Source: Chloroflexota bacterium
GTDB lineage: Bacteria; Chloroflexota; Anaerolineae; Aggregatilineales; Phototrophicaceae
DNA length: 64,000 bases
Direction of reading: 5' to 3'
NCBI GenBank assembly: GCA_020161935.1
Contig: JAIUNI010000001.1
Coordinates: 1,302,001 to 1,366,000 of the forward strand
Below, one piece after another: positions 26,560 to 35,909 of this stretch. The notes beneath the pieces were generated by a model. It worked only from the letters and a program-made list of their open reading frames with translations, was not told the origin of the DNA and did not search any database. The position numbers were made by a program, and so were the translations under genes. Position 1 is the first letter of the stretch. Each line of letters begins with the position of its first letter.

Positions 26560-27767
26560 TTCACGACAAAAGTCTGCGCGATCCTGTTATCCTCGGCAGC
26601 GCCCGCACGCCTCAGGGCAAGTTCCTCGGTGGATTAGCCTCACTTACCGCTGCTGAACTCGGTCAAATCGCTGTCAAAGCGGCTGTCGAACGCAGTACGA
26701 TTGACACCAACAATATTGACGAAGTGATTATTGGTAATGTTGTCAACGCGGGGGTTGGGCAAGCCTTACCGCGTCAAATCAGTGTCGGAGCCAATATCCC
26801 TGACCATGTTGGCGGGAGTGTCATCAATAAAGTCTGTGGCAGTAGTCTAAAAGCCGTTATGTTGGCCTCAAACGCCATCAAGTCACAAGATGGCGACCTC
26901 TTTATCGCTGGTGGCGTAGAAAGTATGAGCCGCGCACCCTACCTGAATGATTCCATCCGTCAGGGAAACAAATATGGCGCTGTTCAACTCCGAGATGCAC
27001 TGCAAACCGATGGCCTGTGGTGCGCTCTATGCGATTGGAGCATGGGCAGCGCCGCCGAGTTTATCGGCGAACAATTCGAAATTAGCCGTGATGAAATGGA
27101 TCGCTTCGCCCTTCGCAGTCATCAGCTCGCCGCCAAAGCAACCGACGAAGGCAAGTTCCAAGCTGAGATTACACCTGTCTCCATTAAGTCGCGCAAAGGT
27201 GAGACAGTCATCCAACAGGACGAGAGCATTCGTCGCGAAACCTCTTATGAAGCCCTCTCCAAATTACCACCTGCCTTTAAACAGGATGGCAGTGTTACGG
27301 CAGGCAACGCCCCCGGCATGAATGATGGCGCAGCGGCGCTCGTCGTCAGCAGTCGTCAATACGCCGAATCAAACCATCATCAGCCAGTCGCTAGAGTGGT
27401 TGGTTATGCCCAAGCCGCCGTGGAACCGAAATCGATCTTTTATGCGCCAGTCAAAGCCATACCTCTAGCCCTGCAACGCGCTGGTTGGTCGATGAGTGAT
27501 GTCGATTTATTCGAGATCAACGAGGCTTTTGCTGCCCAAGTTCTAGCCGATGTTGAAGGTCTAAAACGAATCGGCTATGAACTCTCCCTCGAAAAGCTGA
27601 ACGTGAACGGCGGCGCAATTGCGCTGGGTCATCCATTGGGCGCAAGTGGCGCGCGAGTTCTCATTACGCTTATCCATGCCTTAGAAGATCGCGGCCTCAA
27701 ACGGGGTATCGCCGCCTTGTGCTTGGGGGGTGGAGAAGCGGTCGCTTTAGCCGTCGAACTTGAATAA
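26556..27767 (+). CDS. Acetyl-CoA acetyltransferase (thiolase)
   Basis: A 403-residue thiolase, condensing or cleaving acetoacetyl-CoA-type substrates. The nucleophilic Cys is in INKVCGSSLKAVML. The C-terminal active-site His is in NVNGGAIALGHPLGASGAR, and the second Cys is in LCLGGGEA. EINEAFAAQV is the conserved Asn/Glu element. A 33-base upstream extension of the frame is ignored, because ATG at 26556 overlaps the HIT stop (ATGA). The gene ends seven bases from the stop of the convergent histidine kinase. Biosynthetic versus degradative role is not decided; enoyl-CoA hydratase is elsewhere (46.6 kb). Confidence 0.95.
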   Translation: MIHDKSLRDPVILGSARTPQGKFLGGLASLTAAELGQIAVKAAVERSTIDTNNIDEVIIGNVVNAGVGQALPRQISVGANIPDHVGGSVINKVCGSSLKAVMLASNAIKSQDGDLFIAGGVESMSRAPYLNDSIRQGNKYGAVQLRDALQTDGLWCALCDWSMGSAAEFIGEQFEISRDEMDRFALRSHQLAAKATDEGKFQAEITPVSIKSRKGETVIQQDESIRRETSYEALSKLPPAFKQDGSVTAGNAPGMNDGAAALVVSSRQYAESNHHQPVARVVGYAQAAVEPKSIFYAPVKAIPLALQRAGWSMSDVDLFEINEAFAAQVLADVEGLKRIGYELSLEKLNVNGGAIALGHPLGASGARVLITLIHALEDRGLKRGIAALCLGGGEAVALAVELE

Positions 27768-27774
27768 CGGTTGA

Positions 27775-29022
27775 TTAGGACTGCGACTCAACCAATGGAA
27801 TGGTGAACACAAATGTTGTGCCGCTTTCCTGTTTGCTCTCGACGCGAATCGTTCCGCCGTGTGCCTCGACAAAACCACGCACAATTGCTAGACCTAACCC
27901 GGTTCCTCGCCGTCCATCATTGGTTTGCGCGCGGGATTGTTCCCCGCGATAGAAACTCTTAAACACCTTGTCCAAGTCCGTTGCGGGAATAAAAGATCCC
28001 GAATTGTGGATACTGATTTCCGCAGCCTGTTGATTAGCGGTAGCAGCGAGTGTAACGTCTCCGCCCGATGGGGTGTATTCAAGTGCGTTTTCAATCAGGT
28101 TATACAAGATTCGCTGCACCTTATCCGGCGCGATATAAAGCGTGTCGATTGAGGGATCAACCTCTGCCGAAAGCCTCACCGAATGCTCTTTCGCCCGTGC
28201 ATTCATATTACTCAACGTATCCGATATAAGGTCGTGGATTGACGTTTTCTGTCGTCTGAGCGGAACATGCCCTGTATCCAATTGAGCAAGTTCGAACAGA
28301 TCATTGATCAACTGCCCCATATGCGTGATTTCTTTTTGCATATTCTGCTGGTAACGAGTGATGGTTTCAGCATCCTGAACGACTCTATCCAGCATCGCCT
28401 CATTCATCGCACGCAGAGCCGCAAGTGGCGTTCGCAAATCGTGAGATGCCCACGCGATTAAATCACGTCTGGTCTGCTCGAGCTGGAGCTTTTGAGCATC
28501 CAATGCTTCTAGGTCAGCCGCCATTTGATTAAACATTTGTGCCAGATGGGCAAGGTCATCATTCCCGACGACAGGCAGCCGCACTTTCCAATCTGCCCTT
28601 GAGAGTGCCTGTACACCTTTTGACAGCTCATCAATCCGCTCGTGCAGCGTACGGGCGATAAAAAATGTGGACACCGCCGCAATAACACCTGCAAAAACTA
28701 GCAATCCGGTGGTTAACACCAAATCGTGTTCTTGAATGAACATCAACCGTGCCGTAATCCATACATTGATGAAAACCAGCACAACCGTCAAGATAATGAT
28801 GGTGAACAGCGACCCGCGTAGACTCAAAAAGCGCTGAAGCATCCGATGACGGTACAAAAAGTAGGTGATACCAACCGTCAATAATCCGCTCGTCACCATG
28901 TACAGAAACAAATTTTGAACATCGACCGCCGGAGGATTGAGCGCGGGTATAACAATGAGCATCGCCAGCAGAAATGCAGCAATTACGACTAAAACCAGTT
29001 GAATGAATGGAGAAAGTTTCAT
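27775..29022 (-). CDS. Membrane sensor histidine kinase
   Basis: A 415-residue OmpR-system kinase with several N-terminal membrane helices (about 8-30, 40-58, 70-92, 100-122), then a HAMP linker (TLHERIDELSKGVQALS to FNQMAADLEAL). Next comes the HisKA domain with the phospho-accepting His in WASHDLRTPLAALRAMNE. The HATPase has N-box IEN (NLIENALEYTPSG), a G1-type segment and GTGLGLAIVRGFVEAHGG. There is little extracellular sequence, so it probably senses within or near the membrane. Its ATG overlaps the response regulator stop by four bases (ATGA). Confidence 0.94.
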   Translation of the reverse strand: MKLSPFIQLVLVVIAAFLLAMLIVIPALNPPAVDVQNLFLYMVTSGLLTVGITYFLYRHRMLQRFLSLRGSLFTIIILTVVLVFINVWITARLMFIQEHDLVLTTGLLVFAGVIAAVSTFFIARTLHERIDELSKGVQALSRADWKVRLPVVGNDDLAHLAQMFNQMAADLEALDAQKLQLEQTRRDLIAWASHDLRTPLAALRAMNEAMLDRVVQDAETITRYQQNMQKEITHMGQLINDLFELAQLDTGHVPLRRQKTSIHDLISDTLSNMNARAKEHSVRLSAEVDPSIDTLYIAPDKVQRILYNLIENALEYTPSGGDVTLAATANQQAAEISIHNSGSFIPATDLDKVFKSFYRGEQSRAQTNDGRRGTGLGLAIVRGFVEAHGGTIRVESKQESGTTFVFTIPLVESQS

Positions 29023-29738
29023 ATTTCCGGCTCAAACTTGTATCCGACACCCCATACGGTCTGAAGATAGGCTGGCTGTGCCGGGTCGATTTCGATTTTC
29101 TCCCGCAGCCGCCTGATATGCACAGTAACGGTGCTTTCATCACCATAAAACTCATAACCCCACACTTGGTTCAGGAGTTGTTCGCGCGTAAAAACCTGCT
29201 GGGGGTGTCGGGCAAATAACCACAGCAAGTCAAACTCTCGTGCTGTTAAAACAACTGACTGTCCCTTCAAGGTTACGACCCGCCGGATAGGGTCTATCTG
29301 CAAATGCTTAAACGAAATAGGCTTATCAAGCGATTGCTGTTCGCTTGCCGCCCGCCGTAATACTGCTTTGACCCGCGCCACCAACTCGCGAGGGCTAAAC
29401 GGTTTCACCACATAATCATCGACACCTAAATCAAATCCTACGAGCCGGTCAACCTCATCACCTCGCGAGGTCAGCATGATGATCGGCACATCCGATTGTG
29501 TGTCGGCAAATTCAGATGAGTTTCGCAGCGTCCGTGCGAGCGAAAAGCCATCCACACTCCCCGGCAGCATCACATCCAACAAGATTAAGTCCGCATGTTT
29601 TTCACGCAGCAACGCTAAACCGCTCGTGCCGCTGTCAGCTTCGATCACGTTGAAGCCATCAACCGCTAAATAGCGTCGAACAACATCACGCAAGGTTATT
29701 TCGTCATCAATAATGCAAATCGTTTGTGCTTTTGACAT
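29019..29738 (-). CDS. OmpR/PhoB-family response regulator
   Basis: A 239-residue DNA-binding regulator. The receiver domain has the acidic pair in IIDDEITL, the phospho-Asp in LILLDVMLPGSVDG, the switch Thr/Ser in IIMLTSRGDEV and Lys in VVKPFSPREL. The C-terminal winged helix is of the OmpR type (VVLTAREFDLLWLFARHPQQ; YGDESTVTVHIRRLREKIE). It is the first gene of the pair and couples to the kinase downstream by ATGA. The targets are not shown; the nearest upstream gene is the membrane protein at 29789-32083. Confidence 0.96.
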   Translation of the reverse strand: MSKAQTICIIDDEITLRDVVRRYLAVDGFNVIEADSGTSGLALLREKHADLILLDVMLPGSVDGFSLARTLRNSSEFADTQSDVPIIMLTSRGDEVDRLVGFDLGVDDYVVKPFSPRELVARVKAVLRRAASEQQSLDKPISFKHLQIDPIRRVVTLKGQSVVLTAREFDLLWLFARHPQQVFTREQLLNQVWGYEFYGDESTVTVHIRRLREKIEIDPAQPAYLQTVWGVGYKFEPEI

Positions 29739-29788
29739 ACGCCCAATGTTAAATCCAAGGTATTACCAGATAATTACATCCTTATCAG

Positions 29789-32083
29789 TTACGACACAGC
29801 GAATAGCACCGGTAACACATAAGCATTATCAGGACTTGCAACAGCTAATCGCGTCGAGTCAGTTGGGTTATACCAGCCTAGAATCACTTTATAGCTTCCG
29901 GTGAGTATGGGTTGATCAGATTTAAGCGGATGTTGGGTCACAAACGTCTCACCCGCCAACCAATAACGTGTAGGTAGTGTTGGTGGCGCATCACCTTGAG
30001 CAGACACGTGATTATTGGCATCCAGCGCCTGTACGAAGACCGTGTAATCTGCGGGAAACATTTCTAAGGAACGCCATTCCAAGCGTAGCAAATCATCTTC
30101 AAGCTGATAGGCAACAAGTTCTGCTTCATTACCAAACCTAATTGGTTCAAGTTGGACTCCATCCTCAACATGCCGCACCGTTCCTTTAGGCGCAAAACCA
30201 CCCGTATTGAGCATGACACTGGCTAACGGCTGATCGGTTTGGTCAACAGCCTCCACCAGCGCTCTGGACACATAATCCCACCAGCCAACTTGAATACGCA
30301 GCCGCGAAACGCCCTCGCTCGCAATATCTAGCGGAATTGCATAAGTATCCGCATAGATCGCGCCTGCTTGCCATGTCGAGGTTCGCAACCGCCCAGCACC
30401 GGGGAAGCTATCGACTTTGCCAATAACGGTTCCATCATCAAGCGTTGCGTGTAAGTATAGACTGTAGTCAGTCGTGGATGGCTCAAGCACCTGCCAATAA
30501 ACCGTAACGGGTAGATGATCACCGGGGAAATACCGTTGGTCAGGCACAACATAACCAATTAGCACCACATCACCGAAACGCGCGTAAACGGAGCGAACAC
30601 CATCAGGCAACTGGTCAACCGGCTGTGGCGTGGCGTATGCGGGAACAATGCTCGCAAAAGGCACGACCAAAGCAAACAGCGCCATGATGACGACAAAGCC
30701 ATAGTATACGCTTGCGTTTAACATTCGTCCGATTGTTGGGCGCAACCAAAAACGCCCAATAGTGATTAATCCCGCTGCCCCTAAAATCGAAATCGCCGCA
30801 TTGAAGGGAAATAATAAGCGACCCTGCGAAGCATAGGTTTGGGATGTCCAAGCCGCTACGCTAATTGTCCCTGCTAAAACGATGAGCGTAAGTAAAAGGA
30901 ATATGGCACATTTATCCAACTGATGCCGATTTTCAGGCGATAGCCAGCCAGCACGTTTGCGCCAAATAAGAATGCCGCCTGTCAGCAATCCAAGGACAAT
31001 CAGCACAGTGAGTACGTCCATGACATCGTAAAACCAGCGAAACGTCATGATGTTGACCGCACCAAACAAGGCCCAGTACGCAAACCGGAAGCCTTGAAAT
31101 TCATCGACCAGCGTTTGAAGGGTAAATTTTTCGAGGCGCGGCCCTGCCACGGCGACCATCATCTGCGTACCGAAAAGCTCCCCATAAAGTGTCACATTTC
31201 GCAGATACCACCAACCTGCAAAGATGACCCAAATGCCGCCGAGCAGCAGGACAAATGTGAGCAAGCCGCGCCATTCCAAGCGGGGTTTTTCGATCTTGCT
31301 ATTCTTAACCGCGTAAAGCTGAGGCCGGATAAATACCCAAAGTGCTGCCAACCCCACGAACGGCACAAGCACCAAACCGCTTAACTTGGTAAGCGAGGCC
31401 AACGTAACCAGTACCGCGATAACCAAACTGCGGCGTGTCGAAAGTCGCTCCTGCCGGATCATCACGACCATCTGCCAGATCACGAGGCTGTTCAGCGCCG
31501 TAACCAAGTTGTCGTTATTAATGGACGAGCTGATAAACAGGAACATGGGGTTAAAAGCTGTGAGCGCCGCCGCGAGAATCGGTAACACAGGCTGCCACAG
31601 GTCAAGCGCCCGCGCCGCCAAGTAGATCGCAGTGATTGTGACACAGCCGCACAACATACTGAACAGGCGGATAACATATACGGCTAAGATGCTGCCCTGT
31701 AACGCCGGATGGGGTGTATCGTGCAAGACCAAATTCTTGTTCCCGACATACCCCGGTACGCCTGCAACCGCATGAGGGTTGGCGTGAGTCAACTCGTTAA
31801 AATCGCTCCGATCAATACCGCTCACCAGCAAAGCCGAGATGAGGTAATAAAGTGGTGGTTGGCTGCCTTCCTGCTCATACGCCGTTTTAGTTCCCGGCTG
31901 CTGCACGGGTAACTGCCCCGTGTCGGCAATCCAATCAACCATTCCAAAGTGCCAGAGTTCGTCAGACGCTTCCAGCGGCGGGGTCGCCCATGTATAAACC
32001 ACACATAAAATGACAAAAGCCCCAAGGATAATCCCAAGGGGCAAATTGGCTCGAAGCCTGAGGTATATAGCTGAGTTATTCAT
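29789..32083 (-). CDS. Large membrane glycosyltransferase-like protein (GT-C type) with two C-terminal beta domains
   Basis: A 764-residue protein. About 12 membrane helices fill residues 15-480. The first extracytoplasmic loop, with PPLEASDELWHFGMVDWIADTGQLP, carries acidic residues as in GT39/GT-C transferases that use polyprenyl-phosphate sugars. The C-terminal 270 residues are outside and contain two related beta-sandwich segments (LPVTVYWQVLEPSTTDYSLYL; LRLEWRSLEMFPADYTVFVQ), each with the W...G...LP...G-Y rhythm. Similar tails occur in the proteins at 35910-37709 and 39538-41961. Probably glycosylates envelope polymers or proteins; substrate unknown. Confidence 0.7.
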   Translation of the reverse strand: MNNSAIYLRLRANLPLGIILGAFVILCVVYTWATPPLEASDELWHFGMVDWIADTGQLPVQQPGTKTAYEQEGSQPPLYYLISALLVSGIDRSDFNELTHANPHAVAGVPGYVGNKNLVLHDTPHPALQGSILAVYVIRLFSMLCGCVTITAIYLAARALDLWQPVLPILAAALTAFNPMFLFISSSINNDNLVTALNSLVIWQMVVMIRQERLSTRRSLVIAVLVTLASLTKLSGLVLVPFVGLAALWVFIRPQLYAVKNSKIEKPRLEWRGLLTFVLLLGGIWVIFAGWWYLRNVTLYGELFGTQMMVAVAGPRLEKFTLQTLVDEFQGFRFAYWALFGAVNIMTFRWFYDVMDVLTVLIVLGLLTGGILIWRKRAGWLSPENRHQLDKCAIFLLLTLIVLAGTISVAAWTSQTYASQGRLLFPFNAAISILGAAGLITIGRFWLRPTIGRMLNASVYYGFVVIMALFALVVPFASIVPAYATPQPVDQLPDGVRSVYARFGDVVLIGYVVPDQRYFPGDHLPVTVYWQVLEPSTTDYSLYLHATLDDGTVIGKVDSFPGAGRLRTSTWQAGAIYADTYAIPLDIASEGVSRLRIQVGWWDYVSRALVEAVDQTDQPLASVMLNTGGFAPKGTVRHVEDGVQLEPIRFGNEAELVAYQLEDDLLRLEWRSLEMFPADYTVFVQALDANNHVSAQGDAPPTLPTRYWLAGETFVTQHPLKSDQPILTGSYKVILGWYNPTDSTRLAVASPDNAYVLPVLFAVS

Positions 32084-32142
32084 AGCCAGCCATTCTAGCC
32101 AGCAAGCCTATCATGGGCAAGTTCAAACAGGTTAATCGTAGG

Positions 32143-33954
32143 CTACGAACCTTCAGCCAACATCTGCCGTGAATTTTCGATATAACTCAGGGATTGGTGG
32201 CGGAAATAGGTGTTGTATAACTCGGCATAATGCCCGCCAGCGCTCATCAATGACTGATGACTGCCCTGCTCGATGATCTTCCCTTGACTGAGGACAATGA
32301 TGCGGTCAGCGCTGCGAACGGTACTCAAGCGGTGGGCAATCAAGATCGAGGTCGATTGCGCGAGAATTTTATCCAGCGCCTCTTGAATTTGTGTCTCAGT
32401 AAACGGGTCAATACTGGCGGTCGCTTCGTCCAAAATGAAGATCGGCGGTCGCTGTAACAGCACACGAAGCAAGCTCACCAACTGCCGCTGCCCCATGCTC
32501 AAGCGTGCGCCGCGTTCGCCCACATCCGTCTGCAAACCATCGGGCAGCGTTTCGAGCCACTCACCATCACCAATGCTGCGGGCGACCGCTTCGACTTCCT
32601 CGTCGGTCGCATCCAGCTTGCTGTAGCGGATATTATCGGCAATCGTCCCGCTAAACAGGAACGGCGACTGCGAGACAATACCGAGCTTGCTGCGGAAAGA
32701 CTGTACATTTAGAGTTCGAATATCTTTATCGTCAATCAACAGTTCGCCACTTTGGAATTCGTAGAAACGAGCGATAAGTTTGGCGATAGTGCTTTTACCC
32801 GCGCCGGTATGCCCGACAAACGCGATACTTTCGCCGGGTCGGATCGACAGACTGAAATGATCGAGTACAGGATTATTGGGCTTGTATTCAAATACCAAAT
32901 CCTTGAACTCGATCTTGCCGCGCAATTCGTTCGTTGGGACATCAGCAATCTGGTTCACCATATTGGTGGAGTCGATCAAGGCGAAGATACGCTCGGCAGC
33001 ACTCAAACCCTGTTGGAGCTGACCCCAAAAGCTGGCGAGGTTGATGATCGGAAACCAGAAACGGTCAACACTTTGAATGAAGAGGTACCACGAGCCAACA
33101 TTGATCGAACCTGCTATCGCTGCCATACCACCAAAGTAGATGATCGAAGCGGTTCCAAAGCCAGATAGAATATTCAACACGGGGAAAATGAGCGCCAAGA
33201 CATACCCACGCTTAAGGTTGATGTTGTAGGACAAACTATTTACAGCGACAAATTCCTCGTAAATCAAGCCTTCACGCCGGAAGTTTTTGGCGATACTGAT
33301 CCCTGAAACACTCTCTTGGATGTTGTCATTCACCGCCGCCATTGCCCGTGATCCCTGCCGCCCAACGATGCGCGACAGGTGGCGAAAGACGAGCGACATT
33401 CCGATAAATATCGGCAGCCACAACAGCACGACCACCGACAACTCAATCGAGCGAGAAATCAATACCGCGCCGAGCAAAATGAGCTGCACGAGTTGAACGA
33501 AAATATCGGTAAAGATGACCAGAATATTACCGAACTCCTGCGTATCGCTTGTGATGCGGCTGACAATTTTCCCCGACTTATTATCATCGTAGAAACCTAG
33601 ATCACGGTTTACCGCTGAGGCAAACGCATCGCTTCGCATCTGGGCGATACCCTCGCCGATCAAGCGCGTAATCATCCGTCCACGCCACCAGTTCAACAGG
33701 TAGTCGATGATGGATGCGATGAATAACCCACCGAGCAGTAGCAGCAGCGGGCGGTTGTCATCAGTATTGAGATAGTCGATTGACGAGGCAATCAGTACCG
33801 GAAAGATCGACCCTAAAAGTGAGAAAAAGACCAGCAGCGCGGCAATCGTCCACAAAGTTCGCTTTTGCTGCGAGAAGTAGCTACCAATCCGCTTGAATAA
33901 ATAGCTGTCGCTGTACAGGCGGTCATAAGAGTCTTGGTTGAGTGAGTTAAACAT
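32143..33954 (-). CDS. ABC exporter half (canonical ATPase site, heterodimer partner)
   Basis: A membrane-domain/ATPase fusion of 603 residues. Six helices (about 30-320) are followed by the NBD with Walker A GHTGAGKST, a normal Walker B ILDEATASID (Glu present) and H-loop IAHRLSTV (His present), but the signature is LSMGQ instead of LSGGQ. It is seven bases downstream of its partner. In heterodimeric exporters the degenerate signature of one half faces the degenerate Walker B of the other. The substrate could be a lipid, peptide or glycan precursor. The context is surface glycosyltransferases. Confidence 0.92.
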   Translation of the reverse strand: MFNSLNQDSYDRLYSDSYLFKRIGSYFSQQKRTLWTIAALLVFFSLLGSIFPVLIASSIDYLNTDDNRPLLLLLGGLFIASIIDYLLNWWRGRMITRLIGEGIAQMRSDAFASAVNRDLGFYDDNKSGKIVSRITSDTQEFGNILVIFTDIFVQLVQLILLGAVLISRSIELSVVVLLWLPIFIGMSLVFRHLSRIVGRQGSRAMAAVNDNIQESVSGISIAKNFRREGLIYEEFVAVNSLSYNINLKRGYVLALIFPVLNILSGFGTASIIYFGGMAAIAGSINVGSWYLFIQSVDRFWFPIINLASFWGQLQQGLSAAERIFALIDSTNMVNQIADVPTNELRGKIEFKDLVFEYKPNNPVLDHFSLSIRPGESIAFVGHTGAGKSTIAKLIARFYEFQSGELLIDDKDIRTLNVQSFRSKLGIVSQSPFLFSGTIADNIRYSKLDATDEEVEAVARSIGDGEWLETLPDGLQTDVGERGARLSMGQRQLVSLLRVLLQRPPIFILDEATASIDPFTETQIQEALDKILAQSTSILIAHRLSTVRSADRIIVLSQGKIIEQGSHQSLMSAGGHYAELYNTYFRHQSLSYIENSRQMLAEGS

Positions 33955-33960
33955 GCCGCT

Positions 33961-35745
33961 TTAACCTTGCACCGTATCTGATTGAGGTTGAGCTTCTTCG
34001 TAACGGGCGAAGATTCGTCGATACGAATCGGATGAAGCGAGCAATTCTTCGTGCTTGCCCTGCGCCACGACACGCCCTTTCCGCAGCACCACGATATGAT
34101 CCGCCCAGCGTATTTGGGAAAGGCGAGCGGTAATCAAGATGGTTGTACGCCCTTTGGATGCCGCCCAGATCGCCTGTTGAATGCGGTCTTCAGTGGCGCT
34201 GTCAATCGCGCTCGTGCTGTCATCTAGGATAAGAATGGGCGGGTCGGTTAAGAAGGCGCGGGCAATGGCAATCCGCTGCCGCTGACCACCGCTTAATGTC
34301 ACCCCGCGCTGCCCGACGACGGTTTCGTAGCCCTCAGAAAAACTCTCGATGAACTCATGCGCCTGTGCTTTTTTGGCAACCTCGACAACCTCATCCCGTG
34401 TCGCGGCTTGCTTGCCAAAGCGGATGTTATCGGCCACAGAGCGGCTAAACAGGAAAATATCCTGCTCGATGATGCTGATTTGCGAACGCAGTGAGGCTAA
34501 ATTCCATTCACGAACGTCAATGCCGTCAACCAGCACACGGCCAGAATCAACGTCATAACTCCGGTTAATCAGTTTAGTGATCGTACTTTTACCTGAGCCA
34601 GTCTGACCGACAATAGCGACGGTCTGACCGGGTTCGACCGTGAAGGAAATATCGTGCAGCGACTGATTATTCTCGTTATAGCCGAAGCTCACATGCTCGA
34701 ACGTAATACGACCCGCGATTTTCGAGGTTCGTCCAGTTGAGTTTTGGTCAAGGTCGGTCTGCGCTTTGATGATGCTCAGAATGCGCCCTGCTCCTGCGTA
34801 ACCAAGCGCCACTTGCGAGAGGGAACGCAGCGACGAATACACGGGGAATTGGTAGAGAAACAACACACCCAAGAAGGTGACGATTTTGCCTTCGTCAATC
34901 AGACCTAGTTTGTACAGGTAAATCGCGTGGATCAACCCTAGCAGGGTCAGCATAGAGAGCAGCAGAAATGAAATGTACCGTGCTTCGATATAGCCCTGTT
35001 TGATAAAGAAACCACGGACTTTACCAACTAACTCATTAAAACGTTGGATTTCCAGTTCTTCGCGTGCTGCCCCTTTCACGACCTGCAAACCATCCAACGT
35101 TTCGGCTAGATGGGCGTTCATATCGCCAAATGTTGAGCGCACCTGCTGGGCAATCGGGTTCAAAGTTCGGATGAAGCGATATTGAGCGAAAAAGTAGAGC
35201 ACCAAGAATATGGCGGGGAAGATCACTAAGGAAGGGTAGATCGTCGGGGCGGTAAACAACGGCACGATGAGGAAAAAACCGGAACCGATAATCAGGTTCA
35301 TACCGGGATTCATCATCAGGTTCATCTCGCGCACATCGTTGGTTACACGCGCCATGATTTCACCGACCGGCTGCATGTCATGAAACGCCATGCTCTTACC
35401 CAAGAGGCTCGCGTACAGCTCGTCACGAACGTCACGCTCAATTCGCTGCGAGAAGGTTTCAGCGCACAAGTTCCGCATGAGCTGCAAGCAACCGCGCACG
35501 AACTGGGAGAAAATCAAGCTAATGGTCGCGTTGACAATCACCTCGGTCTGATTGCCATTGATGACCGCGTTTAAGGCGACACCCGCATAGTAAGGGACTG
35601 CAACCGCTAAGGCCGCGTTACTAAATGCCCCAATAATCATCAAAATTCCGACGAGGGGGTGTCGCAGGATGTGCGAAAGAATGAACCGCAGTGGGTTTGA
35701 ATGATTCGTTTTGAACGGAACGTGTGCAATAAATTCAGCAGACAT
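33961..35745 (-). CDS. ABC exporter half (degenerate ATPase site)
   Basis: A 594-residue membrane-domain/ATPase fusion with about six helices in residues 35-310. NBD motifs are Walker A GQTGSGKST, signature LSGGQRQR (canonical), Walker B LILDDSTSAID with Asp where the catalytic Glu is expected, and ITARLSQIRW with Ala where the H-loop His is expected. Such losses mark the non-hydrolysing half of heterodimeric exporters (TM287/288 or BmrCD type). With the gene at 32143-33954 it would form one active and one degenerate site. It is the first gene of the pair; the 165 bases upstream probably hold the promoter. Confidence 0.93.
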   Translation of the reverse strand: MSAEFIAHVPFKTNHSNPLRFILSHILRHPLVGILMIIGAFSNAALAVAVPYYAGVALNAVINGNQTEVIVNATISLIFSQFVRGCLQLMRNLCAETFSQRIERDVRDELYASLLGKSMAFHDMQPVGEIMARVTNDVREMNLMMNPGMNLIIGSGFFLIVPLFTAPTIYPSLVIFPAIFLVLYFFAQYRFIRTLNPIAQQVRSTFGDMNAHLAETLDGLQVVKGAAREELEIQRFNELVGKVRGFFIKQGYIEARYISFLLLSMLTLLGLIHAIYLYKLGLIDEGKIVTFLGVLFLYQFPVYSSLRSLSQVALGYAGAGRILSIIKAQTDLDQNSTGRTSKIAGRITFEHVSFGYNENNQSLHDISFTVEPGQTVAIVGQTGSGKSTITKLINRSYDVDSGRVLVDGIDVREWNLASLRSQISIIEQDIFLFSRSVADNIRFGKQAATRDEVVEVAKKAQAHEFIESFSEGYETVVGQRGVTLSGGQRQRIAIARAFLTDPPILILDDSTSAIDSATEDRIQQAIWAASKGRTTILITARLSQIRWADHIVVLRKGRVVAQGKHEELLASSDSYRRIFARYEEAQPQSDTVQG

Positions 35746-35909
35746 AGTTAATCACAGTATTCTATTTGAAAGGAGCAGAGGTTATCAAACAGGTGGCTAA
35801 AATGTGAGAACCAACGGTCAACAGCGTAATACTGTCTTATCCTAGCACAGGTGTTGCAAACGATATAATGCCAATTCACCTACCTTTGCTTGTCCAAAAG
35901 TACAGATAC

